In this document: positions 57,359 through 64,000 of the stretch, in pieces
How the letters are laid out: the number at the start of each line of letters is the position of its first letter
Numbering within the stretch: the first letter of the stretch is position 1
Assembly (NCBI GenBank): GCA_963788085.1
Contig: CAWBFS010000058.1
Span: 1-64,000, forward strand
Direction of reading: 5' to 3'
DNA length: 64,000 nt
DNA from: AP-15 sp963788085
GTDB taxonomy: Bacteria > Pseudomonadota > Alphaproteobacteria > ATCC43930 > CGMCC-115725
Notes under the pieces: model-generated
Databases searched by the model: none
Told to the model about the DNA's origin: nothing
The model's input: the letters and a program-made list of their open reading frames with translations, nothing else
Program-made: the position numbers and the translations under genes

Positions 57359-58668
57359 TTAGCGCACCCCGAAATGATCGGCGAGATCCGCGCCGGTGAA
57401 GCCGCCGGTGAAGCTCTGCGGATCGAGCGGCAGCATGGTTGCGTTCCACTCCTTCCATTCCGCGACGAGCCGTTCGTAAACGTCACGACGGCGCTCCTTG
57501 AGATTGGCTCGCTCCATCGGGTCCTGCGCCACATCGAACAAGAACGTGTTGTCGAGGATCTTGAGGTATTTCCAATCGCCGTCGCGGGCCGCCTCCTGGT
57601 CGTTGTATTTGTAGCGCCAGAAGAGCTTGCGCGGAACCGGTGCCGCCTCTCCCGTCAACATAGGCAGCAAATCGATCCCGTCCGATGGAAACCCCGGGTC
57701 CGGAGCGATGCCGGCCGCAGTGAGCAAAGTCGGAAACCAATCCATGCCGATCGTCACCTGCTCCGAGACGACGCCGCACGGAATTCTGCCCGGCCAGCGG
57801 ATCACCGCCGGGATGCGCAAACCGCCCTCCAGCAATTCCGTTTTTCTGCCGGTGAACGGCCACGTGTCGGAATAGCGCTCCCCGCCATTGTCGCTGGTGA
57901 AGACGACGATCGTGTTCTGTCCGGCGCCGGTCGCGTCGAGCGCCTGCAGCACGCGTCCGATTTGCAGGTCCATCTGCTGGATCATCCGCTGGTAGGTGCG
58001 CTGGGTGCCGCCGTCGTAATGGAACAAGTCTCGCAGGCGCTGCGACTCGGCTTCGTCGCCCGGCGCTTCCCACGGCCAGTGCGGCGCGCTGAAATGCAGG
58101 CTGATCAGGAAGGGCTGCCCGGTTCCGGCATAGGCTTCGACCATATTGACGGCGCGGCTCCCCAGCAGATCGGTCAGATAGCCGGTTTGGTGGATCTTGA
58201 CGTCGTCCTCCCACAAATCATCGGTATCGGTCGCCGGCGGACCGGATTTGTGCGTGAAATAATCGACCGCACCACTGCGGAATCCATAGAAATAGTCGTA
58301 GCCGCTCTGCAGCGGGCCGAAATCGGGCAGCAGCCCCAAATGCCATTTGCCGATAAGCGCTGATTGGTAGCCCGCCTTTTCAGGAGTGACGGCAAAGTGG
58401 GATGGTCGGCAGGAAGACCGATCTTGCGCGGCACTCGCGTGCTCAGCGGCTCTTCGAGGCCGACGGCCAACCTGTATTGGTAACGCCCGGTAATAAGCGC
58501 GACGCGGGAGGCGGTGCAGACCGCGGAATTGGCATAGGCCTGCGTGAAGCGCACGCCCTCGGCGGCGATGCGGTCGATATTGGGCGTCGTGAAATCGCGG
58601 CGGCCATAGCAGGAGACATCGGCATAGCCGAGATCGTCGGCGAGAATGAACAGAATGTTCGGTAACAT
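57359..58668 (-). CDS. Arylsulfatase (type I, Cys-type), frameshifted
   Basis: A sulfatase that would hydrolyse sulfate esters. From ATG 58668: MLPNILFILADDLGYADVSC (metal Asp pair), then the formylglycine site NSAVCTASRVALITGRYQYR with the CxAxR core. The frame changes near 58375 (inside SLLKKAGYQ); the next frame has LIGKWHLGLLP, VFTSDNGGERYSDTWPF, IPAVIRWPGRIPCG and FWRYKYNDQEAARDGDWKYL and ends at 57359. Corrected length is about 436 residues, normal. No signal peptide is evident at this start. The first 66 codons are present again at 60315-60524. An active enzyme would also need a formylglycine-generating enzyme, not seen here. Confidence 0.88.
58468..58663 (-). repeat. 196-bp direct repeat, copy A (sulfatase 5' end)
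   Basis: This part of the arylsulfatase gene aligns without gaps to 60315-60510, with six base differences that I count, all silent: both copies encode the same residues from NILFILADDLG to RYQYRL. The flanking sequences on either side are unrelated. Confidence 0.93.
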
Positions 58669-58727
58669 ATTTATTTAACCATTTTTTGGTTCTTTCGCGT
58701 TCGTCTAGGCCGAATGCTACTGGATTG

Positions 58728-58945
58728 CTACCCTACGGCTTGTCGAAACGTCGCGTCGATCTTAGAGGCCGCATCTTCCTGCATTGTCGCCGTCTTAGTG
58801 TGAGTAGAAATTCAATGTCCGGGCCACGTTAGTATGTCCAAGACGTTCTTGCGCGACCCGAGGTTGAACTCCGTTGGACAGCAATTGCGTTGCATGAGTG
58901 TAACGAAGGCTCTGGAAATGGAACTGTAGAAAGCCATCGATTGAT
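58728..58945 (-). pseudogene. Tyrosine-recombinase (phage integrase) C-terminal remnant
   Basis: Reading the minus strand gives FQSLRYTHATQLLSNGVQPR, VAQERLGHTNVARTLNFYSH and, after a one-base change, TATMQEDAASKIDATFRQAV before a stop at 58728. These are box II residues of tyrosine recombinases: Arg in LRYTHAT, the LGH histidine and the nucleophile Tyr in FYSH. Nothing upstream of about 58945 resembles the rest of the enzyme, so only the last 70 residues remain. It sits directly before the start of the arylsulfatase gene. Confidence 0.82.
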
Positions 58946-59000
58946 TGCACCAATCTCTAGGCGGCGATGCCTATCGGCGGGTGATCGGGAGAAAAAGTCA

Positions 59001-59297
59001 ATGAACAAGCTTCTCGCTGCGGCGGCCGTCGCCACTGTCCTCATCTCGTCGCCGGGGGTGGGGGCCGGGGAGCTGACCCACGACGAGGTTTCGGCCGCCC
59101 TTGATCTTTGTGAGCGCTACACGGTTAGCTGTGGCGAAGGCTGACCGGCTTACCCGAAATGCTACAGCCTGCCGGCATGCCGGGTCATTCAACACCGCTT
59201 CTACACCGATCTGCTGAAGGGATTCGACGCCGACGATGCTCGGGACCGAGCGGCGATCGAGGACGAAGCCAGGCGAGCGACGGAGACCGAGAGATAG
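59001..59297 (+). pseudogene. Small exported protein interrupted by an in-frame TGA
   Basis: From ATG 59001 the frame gives a signal peptide, MNKLLAAAAVATVLISSPGV, and continues HDEVSAALDLCERYTVSCGE before TGA at 59142-59144. In the same frame, with no base added or lost, coding-like sequence goes on: PAYPKCYSLPACRVIQHRFY, TDLLKGFDADDARDRAAIED and a charged tail ending at TAG 59297. The product would have 98 residues and four or five cysteines. A Trp codon changed to TGA would explain it. Family unknown. Confidence 0.55.
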
Positions 59298-59343
59298 ATA
59301 TTCCAAAATCAGGGCTGTCTTTTACCGAGACGGGGGAGCGGCG

Positions 59344-59622
59344 ATGACGCGAAACGAACGCCGCGCCCTGCGGCTGAGTTTTTGGGTTGCCTTCGCGGCC
59401 AGTAGGGCAGGCTTCGCACGCTTTCCGCGGCAAGCTAAGGCGGTGTTCCGCGTGCTGCTTTATGCAGTCGTCTTTCCGGAGGTCGCCCTAATCGTGGTTG
59501 CGGTCGCGGTTCTTCTCGTCATGGGGGTCTGGGATCTGCTGTTCCCGCCACCGCCGCCATGGTGGTGCAAACTGCCGGGTTGGCCACCCGACCCGCAGTT
59601 TTGTCCTAAAGCCGGCGGCTGA
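59344..59622 (+). CDS. Hypothetical small membrane protein
   Basis: A 92-residue protein with one long hydrophobic segment (VFPEVALIVVAVAVLLVMGV) after a basic N-terminal half, and a Pro/Trp-rich end, LLFPPPPPWWCKLPGWPP. I do not recognise the family. It follows the interrupted exported protein by 47 bases on the same strand and a ribosome binding site (GGGGGAG) is present, so the two may have formed one transcript within the island bracketed by the sulfatase repeats. Confidence 0.6.
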   Translation: MTRNERRALRLSFWVAFAASRAGFARFPRQAKAVFRVLLYAVVFPEVALIVVAVAVLLVMGVWDLLFPPPPPWWCKLPGWPPDPQFCPKAGG

Positions 59623-59676
59623 TCAGCATCCCCCGTCGCCGGGCGAGGAGAGCCCGGTCGAGAGGCCGGGCTCTCC

Positions 59677-60045
59677 CTATTTCAACGCCGCGACGATGAT
59701 CTGACCGATCGCTCCCAGAGCGGCTATTCCCGCTGCCCAAGCGGCCATTTTGGCAGCCCGCGCCGCCGACCGCGCAGTAGCGAGCTGTCTCCCTAGCCAG
59801 CGCCGTCGCATGATCCATCCGACGCTGCGCGAGCTTCTCTTCGAAATCCTGGCGGGCGGCCTGATGATCAGTCTCAAATTTGCGCCGGGAGCGCTCCTGC
59901 TCCTCGGCATATTCGTTGTCACGTCTTTCAGGAGCTCGGTTCTGGCGCGGCCAAGGTTAGGGTCGTCACGGGGGCGTCCGGCCGCATAACTCTCAAGCGT
60001 AGTCCGGCCCAGCTTCATCCAGGGATCTTCTTCGCTGCTGGGCAT
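59677..60045 (-). CDS. Hypothetical coiled-coil protein with C-terminal membrane helix, two frame changes
   Basis: From ATG 60045: MPSSEEDPWMKLGRTTLESY, PRDDPNLGRARTELLKDVTT. Then the adjacent frame is clearly the coding one, EYAEEQERSRRKFETDHQAA, RQDFEEKLAQRRMDHATALA, a long charged coiled coil. A second change restores the first frame for the membrane helix KMAAWAAGIAALGAIGQIIV at the end. The changes compensate (near 59960 and 59790), so the first frame is open throughout but wrong in the middle. Family unknown; such proteins occur in integrated elements of rhizobia. Confidence 0.55.
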   Translation of the reverse strand: MPSSEEDPWMKLGRTTLESYAAGRPRDDPNLGRARTELLKDVTTNMPRSRSAPGANLRLIIRPPARISKRSSRSVGWIMRRRWLGRQLATARSAARAAKMAAWAAGIAALGAIGQIIVAALK

Positions 60046-60314
60046 TCCTTTTTCGCTCCTGATATCGAAACCCCGTTGCCGTGCCGCTGCCCCACTTTGG
60101 TGCTGTGCTATCGCTTTCTCAGCTGAAGAACGAATTTGGACTTTGCTACCCGAATTGCTACCGGACAGGGTAGCATAGGGCGGGATAGGGGCAAACGAGA
60201 CGTAACGAGCTGTCGCCGAAAAGCCAACGAAACCGCCACATTTCGGGACTAGGCGATACGCGGCGGGACCGCTGCTTTAGAACGGGATGTTTGGCTTCGA
60301 CGAGGCCATGCCAG

Positions 60315-60524
60315 CAACCTGTATTGGTAACGCCCGGTAATCAGCGCGACGCGCGAGGCGGTGCAGACCGCGGAATTGGCATAGGCCTGCGTGAAGCGCA
60401 CGCCCTCGGCGGCGATGCGGTCGATATTGGGCGTCGTGAAATCGCGGCGGCCGTAGCAGGAGACATCGGCGTAGCCGAGGTCGTCGGCGAGAATGAAAAG
60501 AATGTTCGGTGTGGATGACGCCAT
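60315..60524 (-). pseudogene. Truncated second copy of the arylsulfatase 5' end
   Basis: Begins with its own ATG at 60524 (MASSTPNILFILADDLGYAD) and encodes the same residues as the intact gene up to GRYQYRL, including the CTASR site. After 60315 the similarity stops abruptly and the frame goes on into unrelated sequence to a stop at 60249. The start differs from the intact copy (MASSTPN versus MLPN), and TPN/LPN marks the other edge of the repeat. Confidence 0.9.
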
Positions 60525-60999
60525 TCCGCTCGTTTCCCCTTCTTCACGCTCGGTCCGCAGCCGGGATGGTCGACCCGAAAATTGCCCAAATCGCAGAGTA
60601 TGCTCGTGTGCGTGCGTCGATGCCGGGAGGAATCCCACTGGATCAAAGCTTATGTCAATGCGCGCGTTGGTTCTTTCCGTCTCGTGCCCCCAGCGGCTGG
60701 GATTGCGCCAGCCTTTAACGCGCGCAATAGCGGCGATTTCCTGGTAGTGCTGGCTGTTCCTGGCTGTTATTTGCCTTTGTTGCTGGCTGTTCCTGGCTGG
60801 TATTTTTTGACCGTTGCCGTCGAAAACCCAGCGTTTCCGCGGCTGAGACCAGACGCCTGGCTGTTTTTTTCTGGACTATCAGCCGTATCAGCCGGGGCTC
60901 CGAGATCCGTCGACGAAATTACCCGATCAGCTGGCGAAGGCGGAAAGGACCAAATGGCGGGTCAATCGGAGTCATTTTTGGCTGGTCCTACGGGGCGAG
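60525..60999. other. Intergenic region with short direct repeats
   Basis: Nothing that looks like a gene. The feature of note is the repeated CTGGCTG-rich stretch described separately; AT content is locally higher, with several T runs. Confidence 0.45.
60748..60799 (+). repeat. 19-bp direct repeat TGCTGGCTGTTCCTGGCTG
   Basis: The 19-mer occurs at 60748-60766 and 60781-60799. Each contains CTGGCTG twice, and further CTGGCTG units follow at about 60858. Iterated short sites of this kind are found near attachment sites of tyrosine integrases (arm-type sites), but no integrase is adjacent here. Confidence 0.6.
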
Positions 61000-61661
61000 T
61001 TGCTGCGCCGCACGCATGTTCGCAGCCATCCGCGGCTGCTCGCTGCGGCGGCGGTGGCCCTCATCCTCTATTGGATCCTGTCGGGCTGGACCGGAACCGC
61101 GGCGGGGTTTCTGGTCGCCTTCGATGGTGGCGCGGTAGTGTTTCTCGCAGCGGTGTGGATCATGATGGCGAAAGCGACGCCCGACGGAATGCGGCGGCGC
61201 GCAGAAATCGAGGATGAAGGCCGCTACGCAGTGCTGGGCTTCAGCGCCGCGGCCGCGACAGTAATCCTGCTCGCGATCGTATTCGAGCTCCATGGCATCA
61301 AGGATCAACCCTCCGCGCCAGCCGGCTTCCATGTCGTGCTGGCCACGACAACAATTCTGCTCTCCTGGTTATTCATGAACACGATGTTCGCGTTGCATTA
61401 CGCGCACGGCTACTATGGCGACATCGATCCTTCCAGCAAGTATAAAGCCGTGGGGGGCTGGTTTTTCCCGGCCAACGCGACCCCGATTATTGGGATTTCA
61501 TGTATTTTTCGTTCGTCGTCGGGATGACTTTCCAGGTCTCGGACGTACAGGTCGAAACCCACAAACTGCGGCGGGAGGTGCTCGCTCATGGCGTCTTGGC
61601 TTTCTTCTTCAACGTCGTGATCGTCGCTCTGACCATCAACATCGTCGCCGGGCTGATCTAG
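61000..61661 (+). CDS. DUF1345 membrane protein, frameshifted
   Basis: A small membrane protein with five to six helices. The first frame starts at TTG 61000 (LLRRTHVRSHPRLLAAAAVA) and includes LVAFDGGAVVFLAAVWIMM, DEGRYAVLGFSAAAATVILL and NTMFALHYAHGYYGDI. Near 61475 the frame changes and the family C-terminus follows: YWDFMYFSFVVGMTFQVSDV, HKLRREVLAHGVLAFFFNVV, ending at 61661. Corrected length is about 220 residues, as usual. Function of DUF1345 is unknown. The start is weak and an upstream ATG in another frame could matter if there is a further indel. Confidence 0.8.
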
Positions 61662-61690
61662 AGTGCTTGACAAAATCAGCGATATATCTG

Positions 61691-62662
61691 ATGAAGGCAG
61701 GCATGACTGCAAGCGTGGAGCTGCCGAACTCAGAGCTGGAAGAGCGGGTCCGGGCCGTCAGGCGGTTCAACCGGTTCTACACTCGCCAGATCGGTGTCCT
61801 GAAAGAAGGGCTGCTCGGCAGTCCGCTGTCGCTGACCGAAGGTCGGGTGCTTTACGAGCTTGCTCGACGCGAGCACACGACGGCGGCCGAGCTGGCGCAG
61901 GAGCTCGGGTTGGATTCGGGTTACCTCAGCCGCATGCTGAAGAGCTTTGCGGCCAAGGGTGTCATCGCCAAACATGCGTCGAAGAGCGATGGCCGGCAGA
62001 TCATCCTTAACCTGACCGGCCGGGGTCGCGAGATGTTCGCGACGATCGACGCGCGCTCGCGCGACGAGATCGCCGCGCTCTTGGGGGTGCTGCCGGCTTC
62101 GCACCAGAGGCAGTTGGTTGCGGCGCTGGAGCGGGTGGAGCGCCTGCTCGGCGTGCGAGGCGAAGAGGCCGAACTCGCGTATGTCCTTCGCCAGCACCAA
62201 CCGGGCGACATGGGCTGGATCGTCCATCGCCACGGCGTGCTCTACGCCGAGGAATATGGCCTGGATACGACTTTCGAGGCGTTGGTCGCGCGGATCGCAG
62301 CGGATTTTATCGAGAATTTCGATGCCCGGCGGGAGCGCTGCTGGATCGCCGAGCGTGACGGCGAAATCGTCGGTTCGGTGCTGCTCGTCAGGGACAGCGA
62401 AGAAATCGCCAAATTGCGACTGCTTTTCGTCGAACCGACGGCTCGCAGGCTCGGCATTGGACGCCGGCTGGTCAGTGAGTGTGTCGGGTTTGCCCGCCGC
62501 GCGGGCTATCGCAAGCTCACCTTGTGGACAAATGACGTGCTGGTCTCGGCGCGCCGCATTTACGAGGCCGCCGGCTTTCATCTGGTGCGCGAGGAGCCGC
62601 ATCACAGCTTTGGCCGTGATTTGGTCGGGCAGTATTGGGAACTGCCGCTGAGGCCGCATTGA
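61691..62662 (+). CDS. MarR-GNAT fusion regulator
   Basis: A 323-residue protein with an N-terminal MarR winged helix (FNRFYTRQIGVLKEGLLGSP, ELAQELGLDSGYLSRMLKSF, wing HASKSDGRQIILNLTGRG) and a C-terminal GNAT acetyltransferase (RCWIAERDGEIVGSVLLVRD, LRLLFVEPTARRLGIGRRLV, ARRIYEAAGFHLVREEPHHS). The linker carries LRQHQPGDMGWIVHRHGVLY, a conserved feature of this fusion class. The acetyltransferase may sense or modify a small molecule. ATG 61691 or 61703 are both plausible starts. Confidence 0.92.
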   Translation: MKAGMTASVELPNSELEERVRAVRRFNRFYTRQIGVLKEGLLGSPLSLTEGRVLYELARREHTTAAELAQELGLDSGYLSRMLKSFAAKGVIAKHASKSDGRQIILNLTGRGREMFATIDARSRDEIAALLGVLPASHQRQLVAALERVERLLGVRGEEAELAYVLRQHQPGDMGWIVHRHGVLYAEEYGLDTTFEALVARIAADFIENFDARRERCWIAERDGEIVGSVLLVRDSEEIAKLRLLFVEPTARRLGIGRRLVSECVGFARRAGYRKLTLWTNDVLVSARRIYEAAGFHLVREEPHHSFGRDLVGQYWELPLRPH

Positions 62663-62690
62663 CGCGGCCCGGGCTCGCCCATAAGTATCG

Positions 62691-62746
62691 CCGCGCGATG
62701 CGGTCCCCCGATTCGTATCTATTTTTGGGTGGGGGATTATTTTTTC
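62691..62746 (+). promoter_or_regulatory. Structured leader upstream of serC
   Basis: Two hairpins precede serC: CCGC-GCGAT-GCGG (62691-62703) and CCCCC (62705-62709) with GGGGG (62731-62735), then ATTATTTTTT. The T run directly after the second stem makes it look like a terminator or attenuator. A conserved RNA called the serC motif is known upstream of serC in alphaproteobacteria; the position fits, but I cannot confirm the consensus from memory. Confidence 0.5.
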
Positions 62747-62759
62747 GAGGAACAGCTTG

Positions 62760-63917
62760 ATGAAGCCGACGCGGCGCCCGGCCAATCCGTGCTTTTCTTC
62801 CGGCCCTTGCGCGAAGCGCCCGGGATGGTCGCCCGGGGTGCTCGATGCGGCGCTGGTCGGCCGCTCGCACCGATCGGGGGTTGGCCTGGCTCGGCTCGTC
62901 GAAGTGATCGACCGCTCGCGCGCGATCCTCGGCATCCCCGCCGATTGGCGGGTCGGCATTGTCGCCGGCTCCGATACCGGGGCGGTCGAGATCGCGATGT
63001 GGTCGCTGCTCGGCGCGCGCGGCGTCGACATGCTCGCCTGGGAGAATTTTGGCGAGGGCTGGGTTACCGACGTCACGCAACTCAAGCTCGAAGACGTCCG
63101 AGTGATGCATGTGCCTTATGGCCAGCTTCCCGATCTTTCCCGCGTCGATCCCGCCCGCGACGTGGTCTTCCCGTGGAACGGCACGACTTCGGGGGTGCGG
63201 GTACCGAACGGCGACTGGATAGCTGCCGACCGGCGGGGCCTGACGATCTGCGACGCGACCTCGGCCATCTTTGCGATGCGGCTGCCGTGGGACAAGCTCG
63301 ACGTCGCCACCTGGTCGTGGCAGAAATCGCTGGGGGGCGAAGGGGCGCACGGCATGCTGGCGCTGTCGCCGCGCGCCGTCGAGCGGCTCGAAAGCTACAC
63401 TCCGCCCTGGCCGCTGCCCAAGCTCTTCCGGCTGACCGCGAAAGGCAAGCTGATCGAGGGGGTGTTCCGCGGCGAGACGATCAACACGCCGTCGATGCTG
63501 TGCGTCGAGGACGCGCTCGATTTACTCAAATGGGCGGAGTTGGTCGGCGGTCTCGACGGGCTGATCGCGAGGTCGGAACGCAATTTGGCGACGCTTCTTG
63601 CCTGGGTCGGGAAATGCTCTTGGGCCGATCCTCTCGCCGAGGACCCGGCCACGATCTCCTGCACGTCGCCGCAGTTCAAGATAACCGAGCCTTGGTTCAC
63701 CCGGCTCTCGCCCGAGGAGCGGTTCCAGACCGTGCGGGCGATGACCCGGCGCCTCGAACAGGAAGGCGCGGCCTACGACATCGCCAGCCACCGCGCCTCG
63801 CCGCCCGGCCTGCGCATCTGGAGCGGACCCACTATCGAGACTGCCGATATCGAAGCCCTCCTCCCATGGCTCGACTGGGCCTGGGACGAACAGCGCCGCA
63901 CCGCAAAGGCCGCCTAG
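62760..63917 (+). CDS. serC: Phosphoserine aminotransferase (alphaproteobacterial type)
   Basis: A PLP enzyme of serine synthesis, moving an amino group from glutamate to 3-phosphohydroxypyruvate. The 385-residue frame has NPCFSSGPCAKRPGWSP at the start, HRSGVGLARLVEVIDRSR, GIVAGSDTGAVEIAMWSLLG, VFPWNGTTSGVRVPN, CDATSAIFAMRLPWDKLD and the PLP lysine in TWSWQKSLGGEGAHGM. ATG 62760 has GAGGAACA upstream; a TTG lies directly before it. serA usually follows in this group and may start just beyond the window. Confidence 0.95.
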   Translation: MKPTRRPANPCFSSGPCAKRPGWSPGVLDAALVGRSHRSGVGLARLVEVIDRSRAILGIPADWRVGIVAGSDTGAVEIAMWSLLGARGVDMLAWENFGEGWVTDVTQLKLEDVRVMHVPYGQLPDLSRVDPARDVVFPWNGTTSGVRVPNGDWIAADRRGLTICDATSAIFAMRLPWDKLDVATWSWQKSLGGEGAHGMLALSPRAVERLESYTPPWPLPKLFRLTAKGKLIEGVFRGETINTPSMLCVEDALDLLKWAELVGGLDGLIARSERNLATLLAWVGKCSWADPLAEDPATISCTSPQFKITEPWFTRLSPEERFQTVRAMTRRLEQEGAAYDIASHRASPPGLRIWSGPTIETADIEALLPWLDWAWDEQRRTAKAA

Positions 63918-64000
63918 ATGACCTATGGGACCGTCTCAGGGCTTTCCGCAGCAGACCTGTCGGGAGTTTATTGCACAGAACTGTAAGGCGAGCGTATTGC

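Noticed and set aside
59142..59144. Selenocysteine codon in the small exported protein
   Set aside because: No conserved stem-loop is apparent after the TGA and a Trp-to-stop change is far simpler.

Overview
The window reads as chromosomal DNA of a GC-rich alphaproteobacterium, most likely Hyphomicrobiales (Bradyrhizobium/Xanthobacter side). Support: the gene order ffh-rpsP-rimM-trmD-rplS-leuC-leuD-leuB, an ActR/ActS (RegA/RegB) redox two-component pair, a class II DAHP synthase, a short-type SerC with a structured leader, and dispersed palindromic repeats of the CCTCATGCTGAGG and CGTCATTGCGAG types common in that group. I ran no database search; all family names come from reading motifs.

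Layout. 0-5.7 kb: an IS256-family transposase, a MITE-like repeat, then broken reading frames for a sterol-desaturase-type membrane enzyme, a SAM methyltransferase and a BBE-type FAD oxidase. 5.7-17.5 kb: an HTH protein, LigJ-like 4-oxalomesaconate hydratase, ElaA-like GNAT, a luciferase-like monooxygenase, glutathione reductase, a Doc-type toxin with an unusual partner gene, class II DAHP synthase, a nicotinate phosphoribosyltransferase-like protein, an MFS transporter and a lipase-like hydrolase. 17.5-25.3 kb: secreted serine protease, actR-actS, a two-gene ABC-2 exporter, modA beside a Mop molybdopterin/molybdate-binding protein, cobT and an amidohydrolase. 25.3-32.8 kb: the leucine/ribosome/SRP block on the minus strand, with two small overlapping genes wedged between leuC and leuD. 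33.3-40 kb: a very large iron-sulfur/flavin oxidoreductase whose 3' end is duplicated as a decayed copy, with a HicAB module between the copies, then a HEPN-MNT pair and a GFA-type protein. 40-49 kb: a cytochrome-c-like periplasmic protein and two paralogous DHA2 drug exporters, one in a marR-emrA-emrB operon followed by an SDR. 49-54 kb: visibly lower-GC DNA encoding a Ser/Thr kinase-HD phosphohydrolase fusion, next to an IS1634-type transposase. 54-64 kb: TauD-type dioxygenase, FAH-family hydrolase, PRC-barrel protein, an arylsulfatase whose 5' end is present twice around an integrase remnant, DUF1345 protein, MarR-GNAT regulator and serC.

An important caveat: many genes, including ones that should be essential (ffh, rimM, DAHP synthase), are split by single-base frame changes. 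The simplest reading is uncorrected indel error in the assembly, so I annotate these as single genes with apparent frameshifts. A smaller set of lesions (a 13-bp tandem duplication, an in-frame TGA, truncated duplicate copies, an integrase remnant) are not of the homopolymer kind and look like real decay.

The best candidate for an undescribed system is the kinase-HD fusion at about 49.7-52.0 kb: it keeps the key residues of both enzymes, sits in atypical DNA beside an insertion sequence, and joins two activities (protein phosphorylation and a SAMHD1/YwfO-like HD hydrolase) that are each known in bacterial phage defence. Other accessory features worth attention are the sulfatase repeat flanking an integrase remnant, the HicAB module between two copies of a gene end, the Doc module with a non-standard partner and the two-gene insertion in the leu block.
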